Shown here: positions 26,173 through 34,404 of the stretch, piece after piece
Layout: the number at the start of each line of letters is the position of its first letter
How positions within the stretch are numbered: position 1 is the first letter of the stretch
Assembly (NCBI GenBank): GCA_021813525.1
Contig: JAKAKK010000074.1
Span: 1-64,000 of the forward strand
Length of the DNA stretch: 64,000 nucleotides
Direction of reading: 5' to 3'
From: a bacterium
GTDB taxonomy: Bacteria; SZUA-79; Acidulodesulfobacterales; Acidulodesulfobacteraceae
The notes under the pieces: model-generated
Databases searched by the model: none
What the model saw: the letters and a program-made list of their open reading frames with translations, nothing else
What the model was told of the DNA's origin: nothing
Translations under genes and position numbers: made by a program

Positions 26173-27072
26173 TTAATAGTTATTAAAAGCCTTATTAAGC
26201 GCATTCAGGACATGGCTGAGATTTTCCTCCGAGCGGCAGGATAATTTTAAAACCAGTCCATAGGTTTCGCTCGGTTTTTCTAAATTTATACGGATATTGT
26301 TATGTTCTCCGTTAAAATCTACGATGGCCGCATGGGTTTTATTATCGTAATCTTTTTGTCCTGGAACGCCGCGTTCCAGTTCTTTTTTTCCTTTATTTTT
26401 AGCGGGCTTCTGCGCTTTATTAATTTTTCGAATATCCTCACGCGAAGTACCTTCTAAATTTCCAAGCACGCTTCCGCGCTCAGGCCCTTCTAATTTTGAA
26501 GCTTCTAAAACTTTTGTCAATGGAGCTCCGGCTTCGACCATACCAAGAAGTTCGCTGGGAAGCTTAAGCAGTTTTAAATGCTCCAGGACGTGATGGTGCG
26601 ACTTTTGAACTTTTGCGGCAATTTCCCTCGATGAAAGCTTAAACTCGTCCTGAAATATCTTGTAAGTATCAGCCAGTTCGAGCGGGGTGAGATTCTTCCT
26701 GTGAAGATTTTCCTCTAACTGCGTAAAAAGTATTTCCTTTTTTGCAGACTCCGAATCGCTGAAATCGATGTCCTTGATAACGGCCGGAATATTAGACAGT
26801 CCTAATTCTACGCATGCCCTATATCGCCTATGTCCGGATATGATATAGTACCCATTGTCGTCGGTATTCCTGATAATTATAGGCTGGATAACACCTAAGT
26901 CTTTAATAGAATTCCTGATTTCTTCCCGCTCCTCTTCCGTTCCGTAATCTTTCCTTGGCTGTTCCGGGTCTTCGCTTATCCTGTTTAATTCTATATAAGC
27001 GGCATTTAAACCTTCCTTATCCGTTGAATCATCAATCCAGTTCAACGGATCTTTCATTTTTTTCTTATTCAT
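26173..27072 (-). CDS. parB: ParB-family partition protein
   Basis: The 299-residue protein has the ParB N-terminal domain with GHRRYRA (80-86), which binds CTP in this family, then a KLSSREIAAKVQKSHHHVLE helix-turn-helix near 145-165. The C-terminal third has a dimerisation-like beta-rich end. A copy of the 17-bp palindrome thought to be parS (26362-26378) lies inside its coding sequence, and another lies just upstream. It follows parA on the same strand. Confidence 0.88.
   Translation of the reverse strand: MNKKKMKDPLNWIDDSTDKEGLNAAYIELNRISEDPEQPRKDYGTEEEREEIRNSIKDLGVIQPIIIRNTDDNGYYIISGHRRYRACVELGLSNIPAVIKDIDFSDSESAKKEILFTQLEENLHRKNLTPLELADTYKIFQDEFKLSSREIAAKVQKSHHHVLEHLKLLKLPSELLGMVEAGAPLTKVLEASKLEGPERGSVLGNLEGTSREDIRKINKAQKPAKNKGKKELERGVPGQKDYDNKTHAAIVDFNGEHNNIRINLEKPSETYGLVLKLSCRSEENLSHVLNALNKAFNNY
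26362..26378. promoter_or_regulatory. parS-like 17-bp palindrome, copy 1 (inside parB)
   Basis: TGGAACGCCGCGTTCCA is a perfect 8-bp inverted repeat around one central base, extended by a C-G pair on both sides. The same palindrome with G at the centre occurs at 27105-27121 and 29414-29430. Confidence 0.65.
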
Positions 27073-27104
27073 TGTAGCCTCCGTGTTTTTAATAATATAT
27101 TGAG

Positions 27105-27121
27105 TGGAACGCGGCGTTCCA
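27105..27121. promoter_or_regulatory. parS-like 17-bp palindrome, copy 2 (between parA and parB)
   Basis: TGGAACGCGGCGTTCCA, extended by a G-C pair on both sides, lies between the parA stop and the parB start. Placement inside the par operon is common for centromere sites. Confidence 0.7.
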
Positions 27122-27127
27122 CTTTTT

Positions 27128-27880
27128 TTAAACCTTGTTTATTTTTCTATAAACTTCTTCGCCTAAAGCTTCATAATCTTTAAAACCGTTACAGTTTTTT
27201 TTATATTCGAAAATGCTCTTGCCATAGCCCGGAGCTTGAGCTAATACCGTATTTTCCCTTATTGTCGTATCCAACACTTTATTTGGAAAATGCGATTGGA
27301 GTCTTTCCAGTACCTCGTTTGAAATAGACGTAAAATCTTTCATGGTAACTAAATAGCCCATAACGTCAAGCTTGCCGTTTAGTTTTTTCTTAACTTTATT
27401 GATAGTTTCGAGCAGGGCGGAAACGCCTTCCATGGCAAGATAGTCATTAACCGGAATAATAACCTTATCTGCCGCGGTAAGAACGTTGACCGATAAAAGC
27501 CCTAACGACGGCGGAGAATCGATTACTATCACTTCATATTCGTATTCGACGTCCTTTAAGGCATCCCTTAATAACATCTGCGGGGCGATTTCGTTGGCGA
27601 TATTATATTCTATGCCGGACAAGTTAATATTGCTCGGAACTACGTCGATATTCTCGGACCGAATCACGATATCTTTTATCTTTTTTTCGCCGAGCAGGAC
27701 GGCGCCTATAGAATTATCCATATCTGCCCTTACTCCGAGATGCGTGCCGGCATTGCCTTGCGGATCCATATCTATAAGCATGATTTTAGCGTAGTACTTT
27801 TTAAGCGCGACGGCGAGATTAACGGCTGTCGTCGTTTTTCCGACCCCCCCTTTCTGATTTATTATCGCAATAGTTTCCAA
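27128..27880 (-). CDS. parA: ParA-family Walker ATPase
   Basis: The 250-residue protein has the deviant Walker A KGGVGKTT (10-17), then LIDMDPQGNAGTHLGV (about 35-50) and VIDSPPSLG near 119-127, all typical of ParA/Soj. It drives partition with ParB and the palindromic sites. It lacks the long N-terminal regulatory domain, so it belongs to the short type Ib-like or chromosomal-like class. The gene directly precedes parB. Confidence 0.9.
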   Translation of the reverse strand: METIAIINQKGGVGKTTTAVNLAVALKKYYAKIMLIDMDPQGNAGTHLGVRADMDNSIGAVLLGEKKIKDIVIRSENIDVVPSNINLSGIEYNIANEIAPQMLLRDALKDVEYEYEVIVIDSPPSLGLLSVNVLTAADKVIIPVNDYLAMEGVSALLETINKVKKKLNGKLDVMGYLVTMKDFTSISNEVLERLQSHFPNKVLDTTIRENTVLAQAPGYGKSIFEYKKNCNGFKDYEALGEEVYRKINKV

Positions 27881-27892
27881 AATACCACCTCC

Positions 27893-28123
27893 TTAAATTA
27901 AGTTTTCGTTTACGAAATCCACGAGCTTTTTAGAACCGCAAATAAAAACGCCGTGGGAATTCGTATGTTCGTCTATAAAATCCATAAATCTTTCTTTTAC
28001 GCTAATTTTTAACGCCTCATCTTTAAAAGGCGATATGCTTTTATTACTCTGCCCATAAATAAACCTATGCGACTTTAATTGGAACGCATCCGTAAAACCT
28101 ATGACCGACGGCGACCCTTTCAT
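27893..28123 (-). CDS. Small protein of unknown function
   Basis: This 76-residue protein starts MKGSPSVIGFTDAFQLKS and ends in a short helical VFICGSKKLVDFVNENL stretch. It has a GGAGG-type ribosome site (gaaggaggg) upstream and lies 12 bases before parA in the same direction. I recognise no family. Confidence 0.5.
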   Translation of the reverse strand: MKGSPSVIGFTDAFQLKSHRFIYGQSNKSISPFKDEALKISVKERFMDFIDEHTNSHGVFICGSKKLVDFVNENLI

Positions 28124-28141
28124 AACAAAACCCTCCTTCTT

Positions 28142-28369
28142 TTAACTGGTTAATTTGATAAATTCATTAACTGCTTCGGATAAATCGTTAAATATGGAAC
28201 CCACGGGGGCGGTTATCCGCTTTATCGCAAATACTTCATATTCGCCTATCTTTACGACCGATATTGCGTAACCATTGTCCTCATAAATACCTTTTAACGA
28301 GAGCTGCATAGCTATAGTTTCTCCTAAACTTACATCCGTCGAACAACCCCCAGACGCTAAACAATTCAT
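28142..28369 (-). CDS. Small protein of unknown function
   Basis: This 75-residue protein has a Cys-containing N-terminus (MNCLASGGCSTDVSLGET) and an alpha/beta body (ISVVKIGEYEVFAIKRI). GGGGG lies upstream of the ATG. It belongs to the run of small genes before parA. Confidence 0.5.
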   Translation of the reverse strand: MNCLASGGCSTDVSLGETIAMQLSLKGIYEDNGYAISVVKIGEYEVFAIKRITAPVGSIFNDLSEAVNEFIKLTS

Positions 28370-28395
28370 AAAAATCCCCCGCTTAATAATCTTTA

Positions 28396-28770
28396 TTAGG
28401 TGTTACAGGAATGCCTGTAGCTGCAGACCTGTTTCGATTTTATATCTACCAGGGCAGTCAGTATCTCATAAGTTACTGTTTCACACGGCATAATACTTAC
28501 CGCCGCCGCATATTCCATAGACTGCCCTTTTGATAAGCCACTTTCCGTCTCAATAAACAAAGCTTCGTCGCACCTTTTGAGTACCGTAAGGCAGTCTTGC
28601 AGGACAGCCTCGTATTCGTTCCCGTTGTCGTAAAAATACCTAAAATTCAATACGGGGCTAAACGGAACTTTGCCGACCTGGCGGACGTATTTCCCGCCCA
28701 ATTTTGAAAGCTCCACTCCCCTTTCTGTGTCGGCCGAATACGGAACGGAAATAAAAACCACTTTTTTCAT
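28396..28770 (-). CDS. Nucleoside 2-deoxyribosyltransferase-fold protein (DUF4406-like)
   Basis: The 124-residue protein opens KKVVFISVPYSADTERGVEL, then a beta-strand pattern with PFSPVLNF and CDEALFIETESGLSKGQSME. This is the layout of small phage and plasmid proteins with the nucleoside 2-deoxyribosyltransferase fold, where the late Ser/Glu stretch lines the active site. Catalysis is not shown. It overlaps the next upstream gene by one base. Confidence 0.5.
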   Translation of the reverse strand: MKKVVFISVPYSADTERGVELSKLGGKYVRQVGKVPFSPVLNFRYFYDNGNEYEAVLQDCLTVLKRCDEALFIETESGLSKGQSMEYAAAVSIMPCETVTYEILTALVDIKSKQVCSYRHSCNT

Positions 28771-28970
28771 TAATTCCCCTCTATAAATTTTTTAAGTTCA
28801 ATTATCTTGCTCTCATATAATTCTTTAAGCCTTAAATTGGTTTCCCTCGAAAAACCGGACCCATGTTCAAGCTCTAAATTAATTCTCTTAATGCCCCCGC
28901 CGAGCTTATTTATTAATTTTTCGGCCCAATGGCGGTTTAATTTCCCTTCGCCATCTGCTGGAGCTGCCAC
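28770..28970 (-). CDS. Small helical protein of unknown function
   Basis: The 66-residue frame starts in the last 34 bases of the upstream gene in another frame, so the true start could be further in (near LNRHWAEKLINKLG). The body is amphipathic helix with RLKELYESKIIELKKFI. No family recognised. Confidence 0.4.
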   Translation of the reverse strand: MAAPADGEGKLNRHWAEKLINKLGGGIKRINLELEHGSGFSRETNLRLKELYESKIIELKKFIEGN

Positions 28971-29575
28971 TGGGCCATAGCAGGGTTTTTGGACAGTAAA
29001 ACACCTTTATCGGTCTCTGCGAATCCAGAATTAATATCTACCGGCACAAGCGTCTTGCCGGACGGGCTTGAACTAATGCCGCCTGTTTCTTTTCCTTCCC
29101 TTCCTGAAGCATCGCCTAATTTATTACCGTCTCTATTTTTTAATATTCTTGCATATCTGGCGAACGCTATGCTCGTAATGCCGTATTTTTGAACGGCATC
29201 CTTAAATTTCATTCCGGCGCGCATATCGCCGATAATTTTTTCTTCGTCTTCTCTTAAGATAAAAGCTTTATTTTTCTTTTTCATCTTACTCTTATCGTTA
29301 TCGCTAAGTCCGGCGGCTATATGCATATGCTGTTGCGTGTCGTCTTTTCTCGAAGAATTATGCCCTAATTTTGGAGCTGCAGCCTCGTTACTATTTTCTG
29401 CATCTGTTTTTTCTGGAACGCGGCGTTCCAGTTCTGCCTGTCTTCGATTTTCTAATCCATGACGACGCGCTTGATTTATAGCTTCGCTTATTGAGTTAAT
29501 AAACTCCTCGCTGTAACCCTCGCAGGAGAAAAGAATTTCCTCCTTGTTAATCTTTAAAAAAATTTTGTTTTCCAT
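28937..29575 (-). CDS. Protein of unknown function with a central HTH-like segment
   Basis: The 212-residue protein has an N-terminal domain (LKINKEEILFSCEGYSEEF), a low-complexity middle and a FILREDEEKIIGDMRAGM...FKDAVQKYGITSIAFARY stretch (about 105-143) that looks like a helix-turn-helix. Its coding sequence contains the third parS-like palindrome (29414-29430), so it may sit under partition control or simply host the site. Confidence 0.5.
   Translation of the reverse strand: MENKIFLKINKEEILFSCEGYSEEFINSISEAINQARRHGLENRRQAELERRVPEKTDAENSNEAAAPKLGHNSSRKDDTQQHMHIAAGLSDNDKSKMKKKNKAFILREDEEKIIGDMRAGMKFKDAVQKYGITSIAFARYARILKNRDGNKLGDASGREGKETGGISSSPSGKTLVPVDINSGFAETDKGVLLSKNPAMAQWQLQQMAKGN
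29414..29430. promoter_or_regulatory. parS-like 17-bp palindrome, copy 3
   Basis: TGGAACGCGGCGTTCCA, again extended by a C-G pair, inside the 212-residue gene about 2.3 kb from copy 2. Confidence 0.6.
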
Positions 29576-29602
29576 AATAGTACCCCCAAGATACTTTTAA
29601 AT

Positions 29603-29770
29603 TTACGTTAATTTAAACCTAAGGCTCTTAATGGCATACTTTTCTTTTTGCAGCGCTGACCTAAAACGCCCGTTTTCAGGAAAGGCCTTAGTTAAAAAAA
29701 GTGTTACTTTGTAAGCTTCGATAAGGTCTCTAATCTGCCTTTTAATCTCCTCTTTTTCTTCTTTCGTCAG
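29603..29770 (-). CDS. Small basic protein, 55 residues, with probable CTG start
   Basis: A frame of 55 codons has no ATG, GTG or TTG at a sensible place, but AAGGAGGTG lies 8 bases before a CTG at 29770. Translation from it gives MTKEEKEEIKRQIRDLIEAY and a basic C-terminal half (FRSALQKEKYAIKSLRFK). The ribosome site overlaps the stop of the upstream excisionase-like gene, which suggests coupling. A GTG 9 bases further up lies inside the ribosome site and is less likely. Confidence 0.4.
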   Translation of the reverse strand: MTKEEKEEIKRQIRDLIEAYKVTLFLTKAFPENGRFRSALQKEKYAIKSLRFKLT

Positions 29771-29775
29771 TATAA

Positions 29776-30093
29776 TCACCTCCTTCCCCTCCCGCCGTTT
29801 ACCGCCCGCTGAAATATTTCGTATTTTGGCTCTTTAGCAAAATGTTCAAGATAAGCGTCGAGGTCTTTTTTCTTTATAAGGTATTTGCTTCGGTTTTTTT
29901 CCTGGTTGATAGGATAGTATTTAATCTGATTACTCTTTATCATGCGCTCAATAGTCCTTTTGCTAACTTTTAGGTAGTCGGCGGCTTCTTGGGTCGTCAA
30001 ATACGGACTTAAGGTCTCAACCTCTCTCCTCTCCATGAAGCCAGTTAGCTTATCGATTCTTTCGACTAATCTGTCAATCGTTGATTCGTCCAT
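29776..30093 (-). CDS. Excisionase/MerR-type helix-turn-helix DNA-binding protein
   Basis: The 105-residue protein contains LTTQEAADYLKVSKRTIERM near residues 32-51 and a YLIKKKDLDAYLE end, the usual form of the helix-turn-helix 17 (excisionase) family. It lies between the Rep gene and small unknown genes, so it may act on replication, copy control or recombination. It could serve as the directionality factor if an integrase lies outside the window. Confidence 0.75.
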   Translation of the reverse strand: MDESTIDRLVERIDKLTGFMERREVETLSPYLTTQEAADYLKVSKRTIERMIKSNQIKYYPINQEKNRSKYLIKKKDLDAYLEHFAKEPKYEIFQRAVNGGRGRR

Positions 30094-30116
30094 TTTTTAA
30101 TCCTTATTATCGTTAG

Positions 30117-31370
30117 TTATTTTCCCTTAACCGCTATGCTTTCCCTGATTTGAGCCTTAAGTCTTAACGCCGCAAGGCCTTCTTTTAATTCCTCCGGACC
30201 GGAGAATTCTTTTCCGAGCTCGCATATTTTTTTATTTCTCTCCGCCGGATCCATATTCGCGTAAATTTCTTCCGTCAGCTCGTCTAAGGTATTTTCTATT
30301 TCTTTGCTTTTTCGTTTTTCTACCAGTTCGCTTTTCCTGAGCTCATGCCTGTTTTTAATTTCTGCCGCATCCTCGTAAGTCCCGTCCGCAAGCATGGCCT
30401 TAAGAAATCCCGCCGGATTTTTTATTTCTTGGTTTTTTTTGATATATTGCATTTTTTCTAATGCCTTTACGACGTTATCTTCCGAGTAAATCTTGCAAAG
30501 GGCTATGACGAACGATTTATTAAGCTTTAGTTCCTCGAAATTAAATCTTTCAAGGTTAATTTGTTTAGGTTCCGTATTCTGACTGCCCGGTTGTCCGCTT
30601 TTTTCTGCTATCATACTGCGATGTTTGCGGTGGTAAATAAGGTTATCCCCTTTAATTTTTATGTGTACGCCTTCTGCGCCCAGCACGTTTATAAGATTGT
30701 CCGTAAAAGATTTTTTAAAGTCTTTCAATTTTTGGTTGAGTCTAAGTATTTCTTTGATTTTTACGAGCGGCGTCGGCATGGTAAGGTTTACGGACAGGAA
30801 GTAAAAATACAGAAGCTTCTGGATGCGGCCGCCGGTCAGCCGGCGGTAATTCTTTATATTAAACGCCAAAAGATATTTATTTTCTTTCGTAAAAAAATCG
30901 TATATTTCTTTAGACAGCCTGATTTTTATTTTGCCTTTTTCGTTCATATTATCGTCAAAGGTAAGAGCGTCGATGAAACTAAAAATAAAGCTCTTGTCAT
31001 TCTTTCCAATTTGATTTACGCCCGTTTTTAAAGCATTTAAAGAATCGTTTATATCTTGATACGATTTATTATCCGCCTTATTGAAAACCGCTTTCGATAA
31101 AAAATACTTGGACGACGTTATTTCTATGCCCTGTTTTTTAGCTATTTCGATTAAAACCGATAAAACTACTTCGTCTTCTATAATTAATCTTAGCGATTTT
31201 CCATATATCTCAATATCTTGAATCGTATCTTTGGCTATAAGCGTAAATTTATCCACGGGCAGTTTCTCCCTTTTTTTTTGATAAGAAAAATATCCAGTCG
31301 AATTAAACCATTTAAAAATAGAAAGCAGGTCTAACTCTTTTTCCTCGTCTTTTTTTATTAAATCAGCCAT
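30117..31370 (-). CDS. Plasmid replication initiator (winged-helix Rep)
   Basis: The 417-residue protein has a Rep-type winged-helix region, with FNIKNYRRLTGGRIQKLLYF near residues 176-195 followed by KIKEILRLNQKLKDFKKSFT. Charged helices follow to the end. It starts ten bases from seven perfect iterons, which is the strongest evidence for an iteron-binding initiator of the RepA/RepB/TrfA kind. I cannot place it in one of these families with certainty. Confidence 0.75.
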   Translation of the reverse strand: MADLIKKDEEKELDLLSIFKWFNSTGYFSYQKKREKLPVDKFTLIAKDTIQDIEIYGKSLRLIIEDEVVLSVLIEIAKKQGIEITSSKYFLSKAVFNKADNKSYQDINDSLNALKTGVNQIGKNDKSFIFSFIDALTFDDNMNEKGKIKIRLSKEIYDFFTKENKYLLAFNIKNYRRLTGGRIQKLLYFYFLSVNLTMPTPLVKIKEILRLNQKLKDFKKSFTDNLINVLGAEGVHIKIKGDNLIYHRKHRSMIAEKSGQPGSQNTEPKQINLERFNFEELKLNKSFVIALCKIYSEDNVVKALEKMQYIKKNQEIKNPAGFLKAMLADGTYEDAAEIKNRHELRKSELVEKRKSKEIENTLDELTEEIYANMDPAERNKKICELGKEFSGPEELKEGLAALRLKAQIRESIAVKGK

Positions 31371-31379
31371 ATATATTTA

Positions 31380-31541
31380 TTTCCCCAAAAGCATAACCAG
31401 GTTTCCCCAAAAGCATAACCAGGTTTCCCCAAAAGCATAACCAGGTTTCCCCAAAAGCATAACCAGGTTTCCCCAAAAGCATAACCAGGTTTCCCCAAAA
31501 GCATAACCAGGTTTCCCCAAAAGCATAACCAGGTTTCCCCC
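31380..31541. repeat. Replication origin iterons: seven perfect 22-bp direct repeats plus a partial eighth
   Basis: Units begin at 31380, 31402, 31424, 31446, 31468, 31490 and 31512. All read TTTCCCCAAAAGC...ACCAGG without a mismatch, and TTTCCCC follows at 31534. The 22-bp spacing equals two helical turns, as in known iteron origins. They abut the Rep start, so Rep probably represses its own promoter. Confidence 0.9.
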
Positions 31542-31545
31542 TTGC

Positions 31546-31643
31546 CGCCCGGAAACTTACGCCTGCTTTGAGTTTCCGGGCGTGAAATAACTAAAATAAC
31601 TAAATAACTAAATAACACACACCCGACGCCTTCGGCGGTGTGT
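31546..31643. other. Origin-adjacent hairpins and AT-rich AAATAACT repeats
   Basis: A perfect 12-bp inverted repeat CGCCCGGAAACT / AGTTTCCGGGCG (31546-31557 and 31571-31582) is followed by about four AAATAACT units (31585-31615), a likely DNA-unwinding element. An imperfect hairpin with a TTC loop (31615-31643) comes next. Together with the iterons this forms a complete-looking oriV. Confidence 0.6.
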
Positions 31644-31782
31644 AAAAACTTTTTTAAAAATTTAAGGGATTTTATTTTCATTTTTATCGGGATGCTTATA
31701 GACTTTAAGAATGATATTTTTACGAGTTTATATAGCACTATCATGGTCTATAATCACCGCAAAGACCTCCCGATTAACGATA

Positions 31783-32292
31783 TTAGAGAATTCTTTCCGC
31801 CAACGCAGCCTTAACTTCCTTAAGAGAATTAATAATATCCGTCTTTTTATTCTTGTTTATACCTATATCTTTAAGCACTTTGATGGCATGGTTTATGCGA
31901 TGTAATAAAATAACTTTTTCAGGAAAGAAGCCCATTCCAAACTTTGTCGGACAGTATATCGCTTGATTTTTGTCGTTATAAATACTGTAATAATACGGTT
32001 TTAATTCGTTGTCTTTACCGTTCTCCGGAGGCGAGGGCTCTTCGATTTCAATGAACTCGATATCCTGAAGTTTTGTTTCTCTATCGCCTTTTATTGAAAT
32101 AGACGGCTGATACCCGCAATGTTCGCACTTTTCGCACGTGAAATAAGTTACCCAGCCCTGGCTACTTACTTGTGCGAAAGTTCCGGCGGCAATAATCCCG
32201 TTACCGTTCCTTAAATCTCTTTTAAATCTGATTAATTTTCCTTTCCAATCCGCCACCTTCTTAGGAGCGGGAATTACTTTATATAATTTCAT
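31783..32292 (-). CDS. CxxC-domain protein related to 20535-21137
   Basis: Residues about 8-82 repeat the domain of the two-domain protein at 20535-21137: WKGKLIRFKRDLRNG, AAGTF, CEKCEHCG, ISIKGDRE, FIEI. The C-terminal half is different and helical. It is transcribed from a TTGACA promoter (32380-32385, minus) inside the 83-bp inverted repeat. Function is unknown; the family seems specific to this element. Confidence 0.55.
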   Translation of the reverse strand: MKLYKVIPAPKKVADWKGKLIRFKRDLRNGNGIIAAGTFAQVSSQGWVTYFTCEKCEHCGYQPSISIKGDRETKLQDIEFIEIEEPSPPENGKDNELKPYYYSIYNDKNQAIYCPTKFGMGFFPEKVILLHRINHAIKVLKDIGINKNKKTDIINSLKEVKAALAERIL

Positions 32293-32351
32293 GTTCTTTG
32301 ATATACCCTATATTTTTATTTTCTTAAAATTTATCTACTTATGTTACTTAC

Positions 32352-32434
32352 TTATAAAAATATAACTAATTAGATTTATTGTCAAGTAAAAAATAATATA
32401 TTTAAGATGTAGTGTTTTAGATTAATTTGTAATA
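32352..32434. repeat. 83-bp inverted repeat, left copy, with an outward promoter
   Basis: This is identical to the reverse complement of 45208-45290 over all 83 bases. It carries a minus-strand TTGACA with TATATT-like -10 that drives 31783-32292. The opposite side faces the lipoprotein gene at 32483. Confidence 0.85.
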
Positions 32435-32482
32435 AGTTAATTTTAAAAGTTTATTTTTATAATTTATTTCAGGAAAATAATT

Positions 32483-32677
32483 ATGAAAAAACTGTTTTTA
32501 GCGGCGTTATTATTAATCCCGGTTCTGGCTTTTTCCGGCTGTATGGCCTTGCAAAAACCTATGGATAATATGATGGGTATTAATCCTAAAACCGGATGCT
32601 CTTACGGGGTGAATTGCAGCCAAATACCGGGGCAGAAAAACATTTCTACTAATAAGCCGACAAACGGAAAAAATTAA
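32483..32677 (+). CDS. Small lipoprotein (copy 1 of 3)
   Basis: The 64-residue protein starts MKKLFLAALLLIPVLAFSGC with lipobox FSGC, then a GINPKTGCSYGVNC stretch. Its nucleotide sequence is nearly identical to the copy in the transfer operon at 49836-50012 for about 150 bases, so it is a recent duplicate. It is 48 bases from the 83-bp repeat. The operon copy sits at the place of VirB7/TraV-type channel lipoproteins. Confidence 0.7.
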   Translation: MKKLFLAALLLIPVLAFSGCMALQKPMDNMMGINPKTGCSYGVNCSQIPGQKNISTNKPTNGKN

Positions 32678-32741
32678 AAGTTTGATCCGTCTGGTAAAAA
32701 TTAAAGTATGAAAATTTTTTACATTGTCAATTTAAATAAGA

Positions 32742-34331
32742 ATGAAATTATTTAAACCCACAGAAGAGCAAAAATTTATAGCTGATATAGTTAAAAAGCA
32801 TAACAAAATTAAAGTTAATGCTTTTGCTGGAACCGGTAAAACCGCAACAATTCAATTTATCGCCGAAGAAATGCCGCAAGCAAGGTTTTTATACCTTGCC
32901 TTCAATAAAGCAGCGGCCGAAAGCGCAAAACAAAAATTTCCAAAAAATGTGCATATTTCGACTATTCATGGACTCGCGTATAAAGAAATGATAATTTCTG
33001 GTTTAATAAAGGGGGCTCCACGGGGCGAACTTAAGCCAAAAGAAATTATAGAGGCTATAGATCTCGACAAGTATGTGTCTAAAATAAAAAATATAAGTCT
33101 TTATAGTTATGCCTGGCTCATAAGTTCTATTTTATCAAACTATTTTAATTCTGATTATGCGGAACTGACCTATGACACAATAAAAAAAATTGTAAACTAT
33201 GATGAGCACATAAAACATTCGATTTTTATTTTTAAAATAGATTTAGAAGATATCCTTAACGCTACCAAAGAAATCTTAGTATTTATGGAAAAAAATAACA
33301 TAATTACCCATAATTATTATTTAAAACAGTTCGATATTGCGTTAAGAGAGGCTAAGGTAGCAGAAAAAGTCTTTTCTAAGTTTAATGTTGTAGCTTTAGA
33401 TGAAGCACAAGATACGAATCCAGTATCTTTATCTATTTTTAATAAATATATGGGTAAAAAGATAATGGTTGGAGACAAACATCAGCAAATCTATTCATGG
33501 AGAGGTTCAATGAATGCCATGGAAAAATTTGACTATGATGTCGAAGGATATTTAACACTAAGTTTTAGGGTATCAAAAGTTATAGCGGAAAAAGCAACCC
33601 ATGTACTTAAAAATTATAAATTCGAAGATAAAATTTTAAATTCGGCCCAAAGCGAAAAACCCAAGGGAATAAAATCTACATGTTATATCAGTAGAACAAA
33701 CTCCGGAATAGTAGAAAATATAATCTCAATAAAAGATAAAATTCGGAATTGGATAACTCTTCGGGACCCAAGCGAGATATTCCGGGTTCCTTTAACAGTA
33801 TATGATATTATAAACTACACCCGTTCCGACGGGCCTAAGGCGCCATGGCTTATGGGATTAACCGCGGATAATATTAAAGAATATGCCGATGATGCCGTAG
33901 ATTATGAGGTCGAAGGAGCCTACAGACTCGCAATGAAATATGATATTCCTGAACTTTATAATATAGCTTCTAAAAAGTATAATAAGAATAAAAGTAAAAC
34001 TCCCGTTGTTCTTTCCACCGCCCATACATCAAAAGGTTTGGAGTGGGATAAAGTCGTTATTTTAGATGATTTTGCCGATATTCCAGGGGCATTCATCAGG
34101 TCTAATATATTTAGCGTAGAAGATTTTGGAGTTGCCCTTAAAGCAGAAAATACTGAAGCAATAGCAATATCTGAAGAGATTAATACTTACTATGTCGCGT
34201 TAACAAGAGCCAAATATGAAATAAATGATTTATCGAATACATATTTGGATATGGATATGGAAAGTTTTAAGGAAGAGATGGAAAAAAGGAAAGAATCTTT
34301 TGAGGCAATAAAACATTCATTTGATAGTTAA
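32742..34331 (+). CDS. UvrD/PcrA-like SF1 DNA helicase
   Basis: The 529-residue protein has the SF1A motif set: Q-motif PTEEQ near residue 5, Walker A AFAGTGKT (28-35), Walker B ALDEAQDTNP (about 225), KHQQIYSWRG, TAHTSKGLEWD (about 427) and YVALTRAKYE near the end. It is a compact helicase of the kind found alone in phage and plasmid cargo, often as a defence or recombination partner. No nuclease domain is attached. It is the first gene inside the inverted-repeat-bounded cargo. Confidence 0.8.
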   Translation: MKLFKPTEEQKFIADIVKKHNKIKVNAFAGTGKTATIQFIAEEMPQARFLYLAFNKAAAESAKQKFPKNVHISTIHGLAYKEMIISGLIKGAPRGELKPKEIIEAIDLDKYVSKIKNISLYSYAWLISSILSNYFNSDYAELTYDTIKKIVNYDEHIKHSIFIFKIDLEDILNATKEILVFMEKNNIITHNYYLKQFDIALREAKVAEKVFSKFNVVALDEAQDTNPVSLSIFNKYMGKKIMVGDKHQQIYSWRGSMNAMEKFDYDVEGYLTLSFRVSKVIAEKATHVLKNYKFEDKILNSAQSEKPKGIKSTCYISRTNSGIVENIISIKDKIRNWITLRDPSEIFRVPLTVYDIINYTRSDGPKAPWLMGLTADNIKEYADDAVDYEVEGAYRLAMKYDIPELYNIASKKYNKNKSKTPVVLSTAHTSKGLEWDKVVILDDFADIPGAFIRSNIFSVEDFGVALKAENTEAIAISEEINTYYVALTRAKYEINDLSNTYLDMDMESFKEEMEKRKESFEAIKHSFDS

Positions 34332-34354
34332 TTAAAGAATTGTTATTTATTTTA
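34331..34354. repeat. Partial copy of the 63-bp promoter-like repeat
   Basis: The 24 bases starting ATTAAAGAATTGTTATTTAT match the left ends of the 63-bp repeats at 40614-40676 and 41638-41700, then diverge. Confidence 0.6.
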
Positions 34355-34404
34355 TCAAAACGCATTGAAGTCGAAAATTTCGACCTTAGAAAGCGGGGGC
34401 AAGG

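Noticed and set aside
31358..31744. 128-codon ORF with repeated PGYAFGETWLCF
   Set aside because: It is a translation of the 22-bp iterons and has no ribosome site; its repeats follow the DNA repeat.
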